NCBI GenBank assembly: GCA_013399305.1
Contig: VXAI01000097.1
Coordinates: 350,263-414,262, forward strand
Direction: 5' to 3'
DNA from: Rostratula benghalensis
Lineage: Eukaryota > Chordata > Aves > Charadriiformes > Rostratulidae
DNA length: 64,000 nucleotides
Position numbers and translations under genes: made by a program. Below, in pieces: positions 26,281 through 38,288 of the stretch (its first letter is position 1; the number at the start of each line of letters is the position of its first letter). The notes beneath the pieces are model-generated. The model was not told the origin of the DNA, made no database searches, and saw only the letters and a program-made list of their open reading frames with translations.

Positions 26281-26766
26281 CATACTGGAGTGAGTTCAGC
26301 CAAGAACCACAAAGATGATGAAGAACCTGGAGCATCTGTGATATGAGGAGATGCTGGGAGAGCTTAGACTGTTCAGCCTGGAAAAGAAAATCCTCAGGGG
26401 GATGCTACGTGTGTAAAAGTATCTTTGTGGGTATTAAAGAAAGGGGAACCAGACTCTTTTCAGTGATATCCAGAGACAGGCTAAGAAAAATAAGAAGCAA
26501 TGGCCACAATTGCAAATATAGGCAATTTCATCTAACCACAAGAAAAAAAGCTTTTTTTTTTTTTGCCTTTTTTTCTTTTTTTAATAGTGAATATGGTCAA
26601 AAACTGGTAGAAATTGCACAGAAATGTTGTAGAATCTCCATCATTGGAGACAGTAAAAAACTGACTAGACATAGCCCTTAGCAACCCACTCTAGCTGATC
26701 CTCCTCTGAGTAGGGATGTTGGACTGGATGTCCTCCAAAGGTCACTGCCAATCTGAATGATTGTGT
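26281..26766 (+). mobile_element. CR1 LINE 3' fragment, strongly diverged
   Basis: The order of CR1 3' blocks is kept: the ATGAAGAACCTGGAGCATCT segment, TTCAGCCTGGAAAAGAAAA at about 26372, the CTTTTCAGTGATATCCAGAGACAGG segment, a TGTAGAATCTCCATCATTGGAGA segment at about 26628, GGATGTTGGACTGGATGTCC at about 26713, and a decayed tail at about 26766. A T-rich insertion at 26551-26583 interrupts it. High divergence marks an older copy than those at 33, 46 and 59 kb. The 112-codon frame at 26343-26681 is relic sequence. Confidence 0.88.
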
Positions 26767-29237
26767 TTGCAGATGATTCACAGACTAAAAGGAAGGAAAA
26801 AAGTATCAGTGACCACAGTAATATTAATGGCTTCAGCTCTACCTGTGACAGATCACTTCTTTATGTGATTCCCATGATAATATTACATGCTAAAAGTTCC
26901 TTCCAGCATCAACAATACTTTTTCATTTATGTCAGTATTCATTCAAATTCCTTGTATTGCATTTTTTCTAATCTTCCTTATCATCAAAAGCTTTGTTGGG
27001 AAATTAGAGGATTTAGTCTTAAGACGACAGGAAAAAATATCTTTTTCTACCTTAAAAATATCTCTGCAAACAAAGTCTTTCCTAAGCGAAATTCTACATG
27101 TTATAGCAAGTCATCCATGATGATATTCTACCTATAAGAGAACACCAGACTTCTCAGCCCATAGTTTTCTTCATGCATGATGTAGGCATCTGTTAGATTT
27201 TATACACTCTTTGGGTCAAGTTACTAACATATATATAGTTTAAAATATCCATCCCAGTGAACCACATGGGGTTAGCAAGTAGATTTACACAAGTGCCCTT
27301 CAGAATAAAAAAAAATAATTGCAAAAGGCATAAATGCTGCAGTATTATCTCTGTAAATAATAAAGATATTATAAAGAAAGGAAGAAATAAATGATGACTG
27401 AATATTTTTTGTTGGCTGCATGTATTCTCTTGGTGTTGAAGCTAATATTAGGTCTAACTGGCATAGTAATCTTCTTTTAAAATATAGAATATTCAGAAGC
27501 AATAAATCAAGATACATTTTATCGGCTGGAGTTCTTAGTGCATACTGACTCTGCCTTACATTTATTGACATAAAAAGAGATTATGTCAACAACATTTCTT
27601 AAAGGTGCTTATCCATCTATTTTCTACTTCATACCTCTTGTTCAGGATTGACAGTTCAATTGATTCTGTGCTGTGGCAAGCGTCAACCCCCTAAGCTCCA
27701 ATTGCCATTAGTGCTTAATAAGTTTTTACTTCTAAGACATGTAAACTCCCTTTAACATTAATAGTACAGGAAAATCAACTGCGAATAGCAACACTGATAT
27801 ACAGCTGTGACTGAATACTTAAGATGAAAGGGTGAAATGTGCAGAAGCAGAGCTGTTACATGGTATCATTATATGATTTAGAGCATGCGCCATAGTAAAC
27901 AATGTTATTGGTTGAAGTGAAGGTGTAGGAGCTGTAATTTTCAGAGATGTGATATAGTTTTTCTTAATACGTATAAAGAAATACAGAAGAATAGAGCATG
28001 AAAATATTATACGATTAGTAATTTCAGTAATTTCTATGGTTCTGTAGTGGTGGAATTTGATTCAATATCCATTCATTGGCTAAGAATTATCTTCCAAAAG
28101 ATCATATTTCATTTTCAATAAATGATGTCTGTGTCTTACGTTTACAGGGCAACACTCATAAATGCAAATCAAGTGTGATCTCATACAGTTTCAGTAAATC
28201 CCAATAACAGCGTCAAATAGGATAGCTATGAGGCAGTAAATCCTATTTTAGTTGAACATCATGTCTGAAAGATTCAGCCTTTCCAGTTCAATCACTTTTC
28301 TTTTCTGTCTTCTTCACATTATTTTCTTTTATTGCTAATCTTGAAGAATCTGATTGTTGCATAGTTGTTTACGGCTTTTCTTTCTACCCTTCTCTATTTT
28401 TCTTTGTTGCAAGCTTATAAAACCACTGGCTTTGTCTCAAAAATAAAAGACCAGAATTCTCAGCCTGTGCTTACTACAAGATATCGATTACTTCTATTTG
28501 CTAAGAGGAAAACGGAGATTAGTTCTGTAAAACTCTTCAAAGCACTACAAAAATCTCCAGCAATGTATTTTCAAGATGCTATCATGACTCGTCACATCAC
28601 CCAACTTATCTTCCCATGTGTCCCACTATTTCTGATGAAAGACAAGTGGAATGTGAAGGGACTGAAGGTTATGCTTATACTGATTGTGCCCGTCATGAGG
28701 GTTGTCCTTGGCCATTGGGCCAGGTGATGGAGCTCTGCTAGACAAGAGGATTGTACTGCCAATTGCTCCAGGGCTGCTTTCAGAGCAAAATCCACTGTAG
28801 AAGGGACCCACGGGTATCAATCACACCATCTTCAGTAAGGACAATTGTGGCAAAAAAGAGACCAGGTATGAAAAAAAGGGGTTATGCAAAGTAGGATTAA
28901 AATCCTGGATGAACCTGTACAAGGCTTCTATTGTGAATTGTCTTTAGGTGGGACCCCAGCTTTTTTAATTGACTCCAAAGGGAACCTAGAGAAAGGAGAC
29001 AAGTTCTGTACCTAAATATACCTGACATAGTAATATCTGAGATGTATTGCCATGTCCACTCCCAGTCAATGTTGGCAGAAGGAAAAAGAAACTATTATTC
29101 AGCCTCCACTGGCACAGTGGCCTGAAAGACCATCATTGTTTCAATTAAAGCAATTCTAAGAAAACAGAAAAGAAACTGAGTAAAGCTGTTCCACAGTTTC
29201 AGATTGTCTGGGTACACAGAAAAAAAATGGATAAATT

Positions 29238-29301
29238 GCTCTTCTCTCTCCTTCTCCTCCTCTCCCTCTACCCCCCCCCCCCCCCTTTTTTTTTTTTTTT
29301 T
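29238..29301. repeat. Polypyrimidine tract ending C15-T16
   Basis: A CT-rich run (about 29239-29269), broken by one A at 29270, continues into fifteen C (29271-29285) and sixteen T (29286-29301). The minus strand is therefore a long purine run with G15. Such mirror-like polypurine tracts can form triplex or G-rich structures and are prone to sequencing error in homopolymer length. Confidence 0.93.
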
Positions 29302-29591
29302 GACACTTGAGGCCTAGGACTTTGTAATTCAAATGTTATACAACTCCATAGAAAGAAGTACCTGCCTTCCAACCTCCTAATACAAATATCACCGGTCTTA
29401 CCCTTCTAAACTCATGGCAAACAGTTACCAGTGGATTAACACACAGCACACTAGTCATTCATTAGCTCTTCATTATCTTATGTATGTTCATTTTAATAAT
29501 AAGACAATTTCACTATGCGATTGCACGCATTAAAACCTAACTGTTTACAATATTAGCATGCATGAGATGAACTTGAATTGTTAAGGATTGA

Positions 29592-29606
29592 TTTTTTTTT
29601 TTTTTT
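29592..29606. repeat. Poly-T tract
   Basis: A run of about 15 T in unrecognised DNA. Confidence 0.9.
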
Positions 29607-31500
29607 CCTCTTAAAAATTTTTCTTTTTCCCCTGAGGAGGATTATATTCTTACCAGAGTGAAAAGAAGATAATAGTTAGCACAAGAGTTTTGTATTCCAG
29701 CACAGCCACTGATTTAGAGCAATAGCATGGAGTGGTGTACAGGGGCCAGACTGACACATGCAACCAATCATAGCATATCATTCAAGAAGCTCATGAACTA
29801 ATAGGTAACATTTACACTAGGAGCCAGACCTTCCTAGAAGTGTTTTGGAAGGTACTCCACAAATTCACTATTAGCCAGATAAAATAAATTTATCTTATGT
29901 TGTTCGTTAGCCAAGAGTAGGGCCATTTTCATTCTACAAAGCATGAATGGCTCTGAATATACAAAGGTGTTCAGTTCTAACAGAAGATAAATATACTCTC
30001 AGTTACCCAGTTTATGTGTTAGAATTCTCTTAAACACATTCTCCTGTAAACTTAAATTATTCTTTTTATTAAAAAATTTTCAAATTTGTAGTTGTAATCT
30101 CCATAAGATTTCCATATACATCCCTGAAAATCAATTTATTGTCATTTTTTGTTTTCTTTCCTTTTCTCCCCTCCCCACCTTTTCCCACCCCCCAATTTTT
30201 TCCTGTCCTATCCTACTTTCTTTGATCTTTCTCCAGCTCTCCTTTTTCTGACTTCTTTTTCATGCAGATTGCTCAGGGAAGCAAAGATTATGTGATCGTG
30301 CTGTTTGCCTTGCCCATTCACCTGAGAGTCAGTTTCTCATAACCTTAGAACATAGGCTAATTTCAATCATATTTGACAGAGGCTTAGAAATCTCAAATTT
30401 CCTGAGCTCCTTGAAATTTCATAAGCCCTTGTGGCTGTTCAGAGGAGAGGCACAGCGCACTGGTCTCCCGTTGAGCAACGTTACAGGGGGAATGACTTCA
30501 ACTGCTATTTACTTGGCTGGCTAACCAGGAAAGGTTGGCCTCACAACATAATTAGATCCTCAAGAAAAAGAAATTGGTACATGCTGCCTCTTGCTTACAT
30601 GGTATTCATGTAAAATACAAAAGAAAATAAAAAATTGGCATAATTTAGGGTACTTGTAGATGAAACATTGCAGATAAAGGTCTGCAACGTGCATACTTTG
30701 TGAGAATTAAAGAGGTTGAGTTAATACAGAAAAAAAGGAAGGAAACAATATGTGTTTTTCATAGATTTTAAATTTTTTTTGCTAAATTTAACTAGGATAA
30801 AACATTTTAAAAATGTACCCAGCTGCTTTCTTTAACTGTTTACCTTAGTGTAAACATACAGAAGAGTCATCCCATTCTCATACACTGTGCATTTGTCAAC
30901 TCTCTCCAATTCATACACTGCCCTTCATGTGACAGTAAATAACTTGCATTACCACTTCACTAGTACAGTCAGACTGTATGCACAGTATCATCTAATAGAA
31001 CCTGGTCTGTGTATCAGACCTGTCGCATCAGGACATACTCCCATCTGTGTTCAGAATCTTCGAGGCTACTCAGAATAGTAGGTCCTGGACTCCTTGCTCT
31101 TATACCCACAGAAGAAAGCTACAATACTGGATAAATGGTGAATGTGTCAGATGGGAAGCTAGAGGCCAGAACTGTGATTGTTATCCCTGTGTTGAAAAAG
31201 CAACAACCCCAGAACATAATCTCACTCACGATTTCTCTAGGGTACTATGTATGGTTCTACACAGTCAATAAAAAAGCCTTGCCATAGCACACAGCTACTG
31301 AATTACAGATAAGAACTTCCACATGTTAAAGCTGGCAGACAGCAAGGACCAGCCCACGCCAATCTTTGTTCTCATAAAAACAAGGAGAAGAAAGCAAGTT
31401 CACCCAAGATTTTTCTTACCTTTCACTAGGAAATATCAGAATGTTAATGTAAAATGCTGTTGTTGCTCTTCTAGTAGGAAATGTCTGGGCATATTTTAAT

Positions 31501-31600
31501 TGTACCAAAAGACTGTGATTTTGTTTTGTTTTGGGTTTTTTTTGTTTTGTTTTGTTTTTGGGTTTTTTTGTTTGTTTGTTTGGATTTTTTTGGGTTTGTG
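31501..31600. repeat. (TTTTG)n/(TTTG)n-rich simple repeat
   Basis: About 100 bp made of TTTTG and TTTG units with GGG interruptions. It opens a phenylalanine-, valine- and leucine-rich frame (31481-31804) that is not a gene. Confidence 0.88.
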
Positions 31601-32974
31601 GTTTCTTTTAATATTCCCATATTAAGCTTGATTCTTCCAGAAGGCTATTACAGTGTTTTAATTTCATTTCTATTACCAGCACAACACCACCCCTCCTTAT
31701 ATTTCATCATAATGTTAACAATAAAGTTACACCCCCTGATGCTCTTCACTTGCCTCTTTTCCCTCCTCTTTACTGCTCCTAGTGGCTTTCCCTTCTGCCC
31801 TTGACTTTACATTTTCTCACTGCAGCCAACCCTGTGAACTCTTAGAACTCCCTCTAGTTCACTTCAAGAGCCCATCTTCTCTTTCCTTCTTCAAAGTCTA
31901 ATTGCCATGGACTAAATTTTCAGAAGAGACAGGATACAGACAAGACAGCGTACACTGAAAGATAACTTTTCGTTCAGCTTTTATGTTAAAAATATTAGGT
32001 TGGGTATCTTTATTTATTTATTCCTGCAGCAAAGTCATAATTCTTTAAGCAGATTAAAATGATTGGGAAAACATGCCTTTAGATACAAAGACATGTTTTT
32101 TATGTACGTCTAGCTCCTTGCTTCTTACTGTGATTTTATGCTCTAATTTTATATTTATGATTTCATGATAAAACTGCACTACTAGGAAATTGGCGCTACT
32201 CAGTAGTGACCTGTTACCTCTTAAAGAGCAGTGGTATAGAATACTGTTTCACCCTGGCATATGTCCATTCTCTAGGCAGGCATTAGCTTGCTGTGCTTGG
32301 ATCCGGACACTCAACTCCATAAGCTCCCAATGCCTCATGTTGTGAGCAGTGATGCTCACTGTTCACAGCACAGTGACTTTCAGGAACACACCTTCAGAAT
32401 GGCTGTCATAGTTCTTGCAAGGATCTAGTGTTAAAATGTGTTCTGCATGGAGACCACTGGTCTATAGGATTTGTGCTTTCTCAGTTAGAGGTAATATGGG
32501 AAGATGGCAGGAGAGCAAGAAATACAAAAATTCCTTAAGCATGGATGGACTTTGGGAGAAAAAATCTGAGAAATCTGTGAAAAACAAAATCCAGATCTGA
32601 ATGGATTCCTGTCTGTCTCATGTCATTTTTACTTACGATTCTCAGCTGCAAGTGATATAATTGCTCATGGCATCTCTTTTCAACCTGATCTGGTTATTCA
32701 TGGTTGGAAAAATAATCTCCTGTAACATCACTTTGACACACTCCTCTGAGGTTTGGTTGGGGGGTTGGTCCCAGTAGCAACTTCAGTCTAGCCTGTTAGC
32801 TTCTGCAAAGGTCATCCTTTAAAATTAGTGTCTGAGCAAATTTAGTCTTTGTTATTAGTGCATATGAGTTTTCAGCCCTAAGGAACGTTGATGCATCTGT
32901 CATTGTGAGTGTTATCCCAATGCCAAGAAAATGATATTCAGAAAAACAAACTCTCTCAGGTTTTCTCAAAAATA

Positions 32975-33745
32975 ATAGAATAACAGAATCATAGAATGGT
33001 TTGGGTTGGAAAGGACCTTTAAAGGACATCTAGTCAAACACCTCTGCAATGAGCAGGGACATTTTCAGCTACATCAGGTTGCCCATTCAACCTGACCTTG
33101 AATGTTTTCAGGGATGAGGCATCTGCCACCTCTCTGGGTAACCTGTCACATTACTTCACCACCTTTATTGTTAAAAATTTCTTCTTACTATCTACTCTAA
33201 ATCAACCCTCCATTGCACCAGGTCCTCATAAAAAGTTTGCCCTGTCTTTCTTATAAGCCCCCTTTAAGTATTGAAAGGCCGCAATAAGGTCTTCCCAGCG
33301 CCTTCTCTTCTCCAGGCTGAACAACTACAGCTATCTCAGCCTGTGCTCATAAGAGAGGGACTCCAGCCCTCTGATCATCTTTGTGACCCTCCAATGGACC
33401 CATTCCAACAGGTCCATGTCCTTCCTGTACTGAGAACTCCAGGGATGAATACAATACTCCAAGTGGGGTTTCATGAGATGAGTAGAGGGTCAGAATCACC
33501 TCCCTTGATGTGCTGTCCACAATTCTTTTGATGCAGCCCAAGATGCAGTTGGCTTTCTGGGCTGTCAGCCCACATTGCCGACTCAATTTGAACAACTTTT
33601 CCACTAACGCCCCCAAGTCCTTCTCAGGGCTGCTCTCAATCCCTTCATCTCCCAGCCTATATTGATACCAGAAGTAGCCCTGACCCAGATGCAGGAGTCT
33701 GCACTTGACTTTGTTGAACCTCAGGAGAAAGAGGATAGTGTTCTC
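32975..33745 (-). mobile_element. CR1 LINE 3' half, well preserved
   Basis: Read on the minus strand, this copy carries the end of ORF2, the 3' untranslated region and the terminal CR1 tail. On the plus strand the element begins at 32975 with AGAATCATAGAATGGTTTGG. The minus frame 33347-33757 translates to characteristic CR1 ORF2 C-terminal blocks such as YQYRLGDEGIESS and QKANCILGCIKR, before running out of frame. The catalytic reverse-transcriptase core lies beyond the 5' truncation near 33745. Substitutions and small indels are present but moderate, so this is one of the younger CR1 copies here. Confidence 0.95.
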
Positions 33746-35092
33746 CTGAACTTGCATCTTGAGTTTGTTTATCCATTATGACAAATGAAAGAGCAAAAGG
33801 ATAAGAGAAAACAGTTGAGAGAGTGAGAAGATGAAAACTCCTTAAGCTGTGCTATCACCAAGAATAATACTTGTGGAATCATGGCCTTAAGCATCTGAAT
33901 CATGGTGGAACTTAGAATGCAGGTGAAGGTTGCAATGAAAATTTTTTTTCCAAATAAAGTGAAATTCACACAGAACTTAATTCCTTAATATCTCACACCC
34001 ATTTTTTTGTTATTTAAAGTGTAAAAGTATTTACAAGGTCACTTTAAAGCATATTTTTGTAATGCACTGTAAAAAAAAATTATCCTCTCAACTCCAGGAA
34101 TGACTACATGGTAGAGAATAGTGGCCAGTCTGGAAACCATTCTTTTCATGCAACACCTGTAAAGGGTAGCTGTCAAAGGAAAGTATTTGTAAACATTTTC
34201 AAGACGTTTTTAGCTATCAGCACAAGTGAATTCCTTTATGCTTTGGTCAGGTAGTAAAAATTGCATCCTTGATTATTATTAATTCACCCATCGCAGACCT
34301 CAGTTCTGAGCTAAAAAAAATTATTTGTAACACCCTTATAGAGTGTGAAGGTACTTACATATATTTAAGAAATGGATGTGCCATTTAACTTTCAGTGTAA
34401 TGATAAAAATGAACTCATACAGTCTTTGATCTCGAAACTTATACTTTGAAATTTAAGATTCAAAAATATGAGTCAATTTATTTTCATGGTGAGACTTTAA
34501 TCATTTGATCATGGTAAACCATATCACCATAAAATACTTTCATATAATTTTTTATCAAATTATCTCAAAGTACTTTAAAACTGTTAATTAAATACAACCT
34601 CTTTGCAATATTTATGATTTAAATTTCATAGCCATTTTACATATATGTAAGAAAAACAATTGTGCACTTCAAATAGTAAGCTTTTATTTCCCAAAAACAA
34701 AAAAGAGAAAATTACATTTGCTACTCATAGGAATTATTTAATCCAGAGAACATATTGGTCCTGAGAGCAATGAGTATCTTTATTTTTTATTATAACTGAT
34801 GTTTCCTGGCCTTTTCTGGGTAGTGTTCTAAAATTCTGCAATATGGCCTTTGTGTATCTGTAGTCTACAAAAAATGTCATTAGATTATGAATTAAGAAAT
34901 CTTAAAAAAAATTAGTCTCAGAAATTTGAATTGTTTCTTCCATAGCTCAAAGCTAAAAATTTGCAATCATGCAATAAAAATGCTGAAAGACAAAAAAACT
35001 TGACATAGCAAAAAAAAAAAAAAAAGATGATGTACTAGAAAGCAGATGGTTTTATGAACAATTAAATGAATTCTATATACAAAGAAATACAT
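33746..35092. other. Unrecognised AT-rich DNA
   Basis: No gene or transposon was recognised. An A run of about 16 bases lies at 35010-35025, just upstream of the duplicated segment. Confidence 0.5.
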
Positions 35093-35248
35093 AATAAGTG
35101 GAAACCAGAACTGTAGAAGAGTTAAAAACAATAAAAACAAAGCAATGGGCTTGCAGGCTAGTCTGAATGTGATCAATCTGTTTCAACATGTTGGACACTC
35201 TGATCGCAAATTTTGAAGGATGAAATTAGCTGATAAATGACAAAAAAG
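35093..35248 (+). repeat. Dispersed direct repeat, copy A (156 bp)
   Basis: This segment starts AATAAGTGGAAACCAG and ends TAAATGACAAAAAAG. It is almost identical to 38142-38288. Across the aligned 147 bases I see one substitution (C here, G in copy B, in AAGCAATGG versus AAGGAATGG) and one 9-base difference: copy A has an extra unit in its AAAAACAAT/AAAAACAAA stretch. It matches no transposon family known to me and has no long open frame. The 3' boundary coincides with the first base of a G-quadruplex motif. Confidence 0.97.
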
Positions 35249-35265
35249 GGGGTGGGGTGGGTGGG
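35248..35265 (+). other. G-quadruplex motif
   Basis: Four G runs of 5, 4, 3 and 3 are separated by single T loops (GGGGGTGGGGTGGGTGGG). Short loops of this kind are known to give very stable parallel quadruplexes. The motif begins where copy A of the direct repeat stops and is absent at the matching edge of copy B. Confidence 0.9.
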
Positions 35266-38141
35266 AATTGAGGAGAAGTCCAAGATATGTGTGATGCATG
35301 CAAAGAAATCATGTCTTGAAATAATTTTGGAAATGGCAAATAAGTTTTAAATCTTACTGTTTGTCATCCTATCAGATAATTTTCTTCTTAAAATATCTTC
35401 AAATGATGCAAACAAGCAGGTCCATTTCAAAGCTACTTTATGATAAGTCATTATTCAATATGTTATCTCTGTTCCATGGAGAAACGTGGTGATAGAGTAT
35501 GAATACCTGGTGGTAGTCATGACATTAGAAATCCTCTTCACACTTGCCCACATAGGTGATTTTAGGATACGAAGCATGTTGTCTCAGATAGCAACTGTGT
35601 AGTATACCAAATTTTGTTACAAACCCTGAATGAAATAACTTGGATACAATATAGACAGGAATGGAAATAATGCTACTTTTTATGTAAAGTATTACTGAAC
35701 TCTGCAGGATATTGTTCTGTACTTAAGAGAGATAAAAAATAGAGAGTGAATCAAAAAGAACTAGAAAAATTAATGAAGTTTGGATCACTATTGACTGTAA
35801 AGAGTAATTGTTTGGTTTTGACATCTTGCTCTATAAATCCCTTTCTAAATTGACACCAGTAGGAGATTGGAATTATTCTTTCATACTCTTTCAAATGTCT
35901 GTAGAGCAAGCAAATTTTCTTATATTTTCCAAATAAAGTACAAAAGAAGAATTAAGCACCTCAGAATGGAGTGCATAAAATCATTATAAGGTCCAGCATT
36001 GGAAATTGTCTGATATCTATATTCTGTAGTCAAGATGTGCTTATACACTCTCTATATATTTCCCTTTGTCTGCCATTTTACTGGCCAAATGACTTGCTCT
36101 CCTGACTGCACAGTGTCTCTGATTTGAAAGGAGAGGTTCATATGCCTAGCATACCTATAGCATACCAGCTGCTTAGAGCAATTTTCTTGGGATACACATT
36201 TAAATGAAAAATTATGAGGATGGGACAGAAACCAGGGATCTTGGTTTATGGGCAGGGGGTCTAAATAATAAATTATTAAATAAAAGGTGGTTATTATTAA
36301 TACCATGAACCTTATCTGAAAGATTCGACCTGTGGTTTACTTAAAGGAGAACCTCAATGACTATCATCCAGGAGACCAGTAAGTGGCTGTGTCCCCAGTA
36401 CGAGCATTTGTAAACATATAATTAATAACTTTAGTTGTCCCACATATCATCCAGGACAAGCAGGGACGTGTGTGATTTACAAAGTCTGCATAGAGGACTA
36501 TGTTCTAGCCGTACACAATTCTTCAGACATAATTTAATCACTCCCTGGGGCTTAGCTATATTTTTAGGTGCTTAAACACAATTTTACTTTTGGCAACAGG
36601 AATGATTGCAACCTCTAGAAGCAAGTATGTGTGCTATAATGAGGATATAAAAATCTAATTTGCCTCTTTCTAAGATGTCTATTTTGCATCCACCTCTGTT
36701 CTCTAGAAAGAAAGCCATGCTACATATTTGAAAATATATGGGATAAGTTCATCTAGAATTTCCACGAGTTCTTAGTTTCATTTTCTTTCAATGCCACTAA
36801 ATACACAGAGGACGAACTGCCCTAGAAGAGAACAAAGTAGGTTCATTTCTGGGAATTTAACAGCTCAGCAAGGGCAATATAAACAAAAATGTCTCAAGCA
36901 TGTGCTTTATAAAGCCTCTTCACATATGTGCATGTTTCAAATCTCAAGAAATTTCTTTCTCCTCACAGAGTATTGCAGTGCACTTGTTGCAAAATAACAA
37001 GAAATTGCTTATCACGAATGTCTGCATCACAGACTCCAGAAACAGTTTATTTTTTTGTTTACTGAGAACTCCTGTTGCATTATTGAAGCTGTCGGCATCA
37101 GGTAAAAGGGAGAGTCATAAATCAGTATATGTTTTCAGTTAGAGTAAAATTTGCAGAAAACTTCAAAATCAGGTATCTTATAAGACTTCTATAATATGAA
37201 CCTGTGCTATTTACATTCATGAAGGTATGTTTCAATCCTGATATTTAAAAAATCTGCATTTTTTATACTGTGATCAACTCAGGATATGGTCAGATGTGCG
37301 CAGTGATAGAGGCATCTCTACCCAAGCAAATCCTTCTCAGAGACTTGCTCTGTGCTGCTCCATAAGCAGACTCCAAGTTTCCCTATGACTAATATACAAA
37401 ATTTACGCCTGTCTCTCTACACCTTTAAAGGCAACTAGAAAATAAACAAACAAAACCAGCTGTGTTTTGATCATTTTCTTCTTTTCTCGCTTTTTTTTTA
37501 GGCTGCTAGGTGATGGCCTAGAAAACTGAAGCAATCTTCTTGCTCTGCTGCTCCCACTGTCACACAATTTATTTTACTGCTAGTACTGGCTTTGAAGAGA
37601 AAGATTTTTAATGCTTCATTACTAAGTTTCCAGCATTAAAGGGTAAGATTCAAAACTCTGATATTTCTGAAGCTCTCTTAACACTCTGTTTGGCAAATAC
37701 TTGGCTTGGCCTTTGTTTAGAGGTTTGTCAAACAGGTCTGGAAAACAAATTAACATTCAAAGAGTTTCTCTGAGGACGATTAAAAGAATAGTTCCTGGAT
37801 ATTATGAAAGAATGTCCCAGGTTTTTTAGACAAGAACTGAAGTATGGTCTCAGTAAATGATTCTAGCAGAATCTGAAAAATTGACCAAGCCTCCTCAGGA
37901 TGAACTTATTAGTTAATACTAGAAACATAGTCTTATTCTCCCTTCTGCAATAGTCATTAGGGATGTATTACTCAAACCGTATTTTCCTTTTTGTTTGAGA
38001 AAAACAGGTGAACCACAATCTTTGAATTTAGCGTAACATTAGCAAGGCAATACTTATACCTTAATGAGAGAGGCAGGCCATTCAGCCAAGTAATGGTGCT
38101 AACTGTGCTGCTGCTTTATAATAATCCCTCTCCCTCATACA
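35266..38141. other. Unrecognised DNA between the two direct repeats
   Basis: About 2.9 kb of AT-rich sequence separates the copies. No gene, RNA or recognisable transposon was found. Frames at 36791-36997 and 36900-37142 are short and unsupported. Confidence 0.5.
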
Positions 38142-38288
38142 AATAAGTGGAAACCAGAACTGTAGAAGAGTTAAAAACAAAGGAATGGGCTTGCAGGCTA
38201 GTCTGAATGTGATCAATCTGTTTCAACATGTTGGACACTCTGATCGCAAATTTTGAAGGATGAAATTAGCTGATAAATGACAAAAAAG
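38142..38288 (+). repeat. Dispersed direct repeat, copy B (147 bp)
   Basis: This is the partner of 35093-35248 in the same orientation, 3,049 bp downstream. It lacks nine bases in the A/C-rich stretch and carries one substitution. The bases just outside the right edge include TAGTCTGAAT (38291-38300), a ten-base word also found inside the repeat at 38199-38208. Both left flanks contain ATAC a few bases before the shared sequence. Confidence 0.97.

Larger units (their letters stand above)
26767..32974. other. Unrecognised DNA, about 6.2 kb, with low-complexity tracts
   Basis: No gene or RNA could be supported. Polypyrimidine and T/G-rich tracts are listed separately. Frames such as 28365-28727 (120 codons) and 26757-27137 (126 codons) have no family motif and are interpreted as chance. 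Confidence 0.5.

Noticed and set aside
33271..33757. 136-codon minus frame as a host gene
   Set aside because: The translation matches the CR1 ORF2 C-terminal region, so it is transposon sequence.
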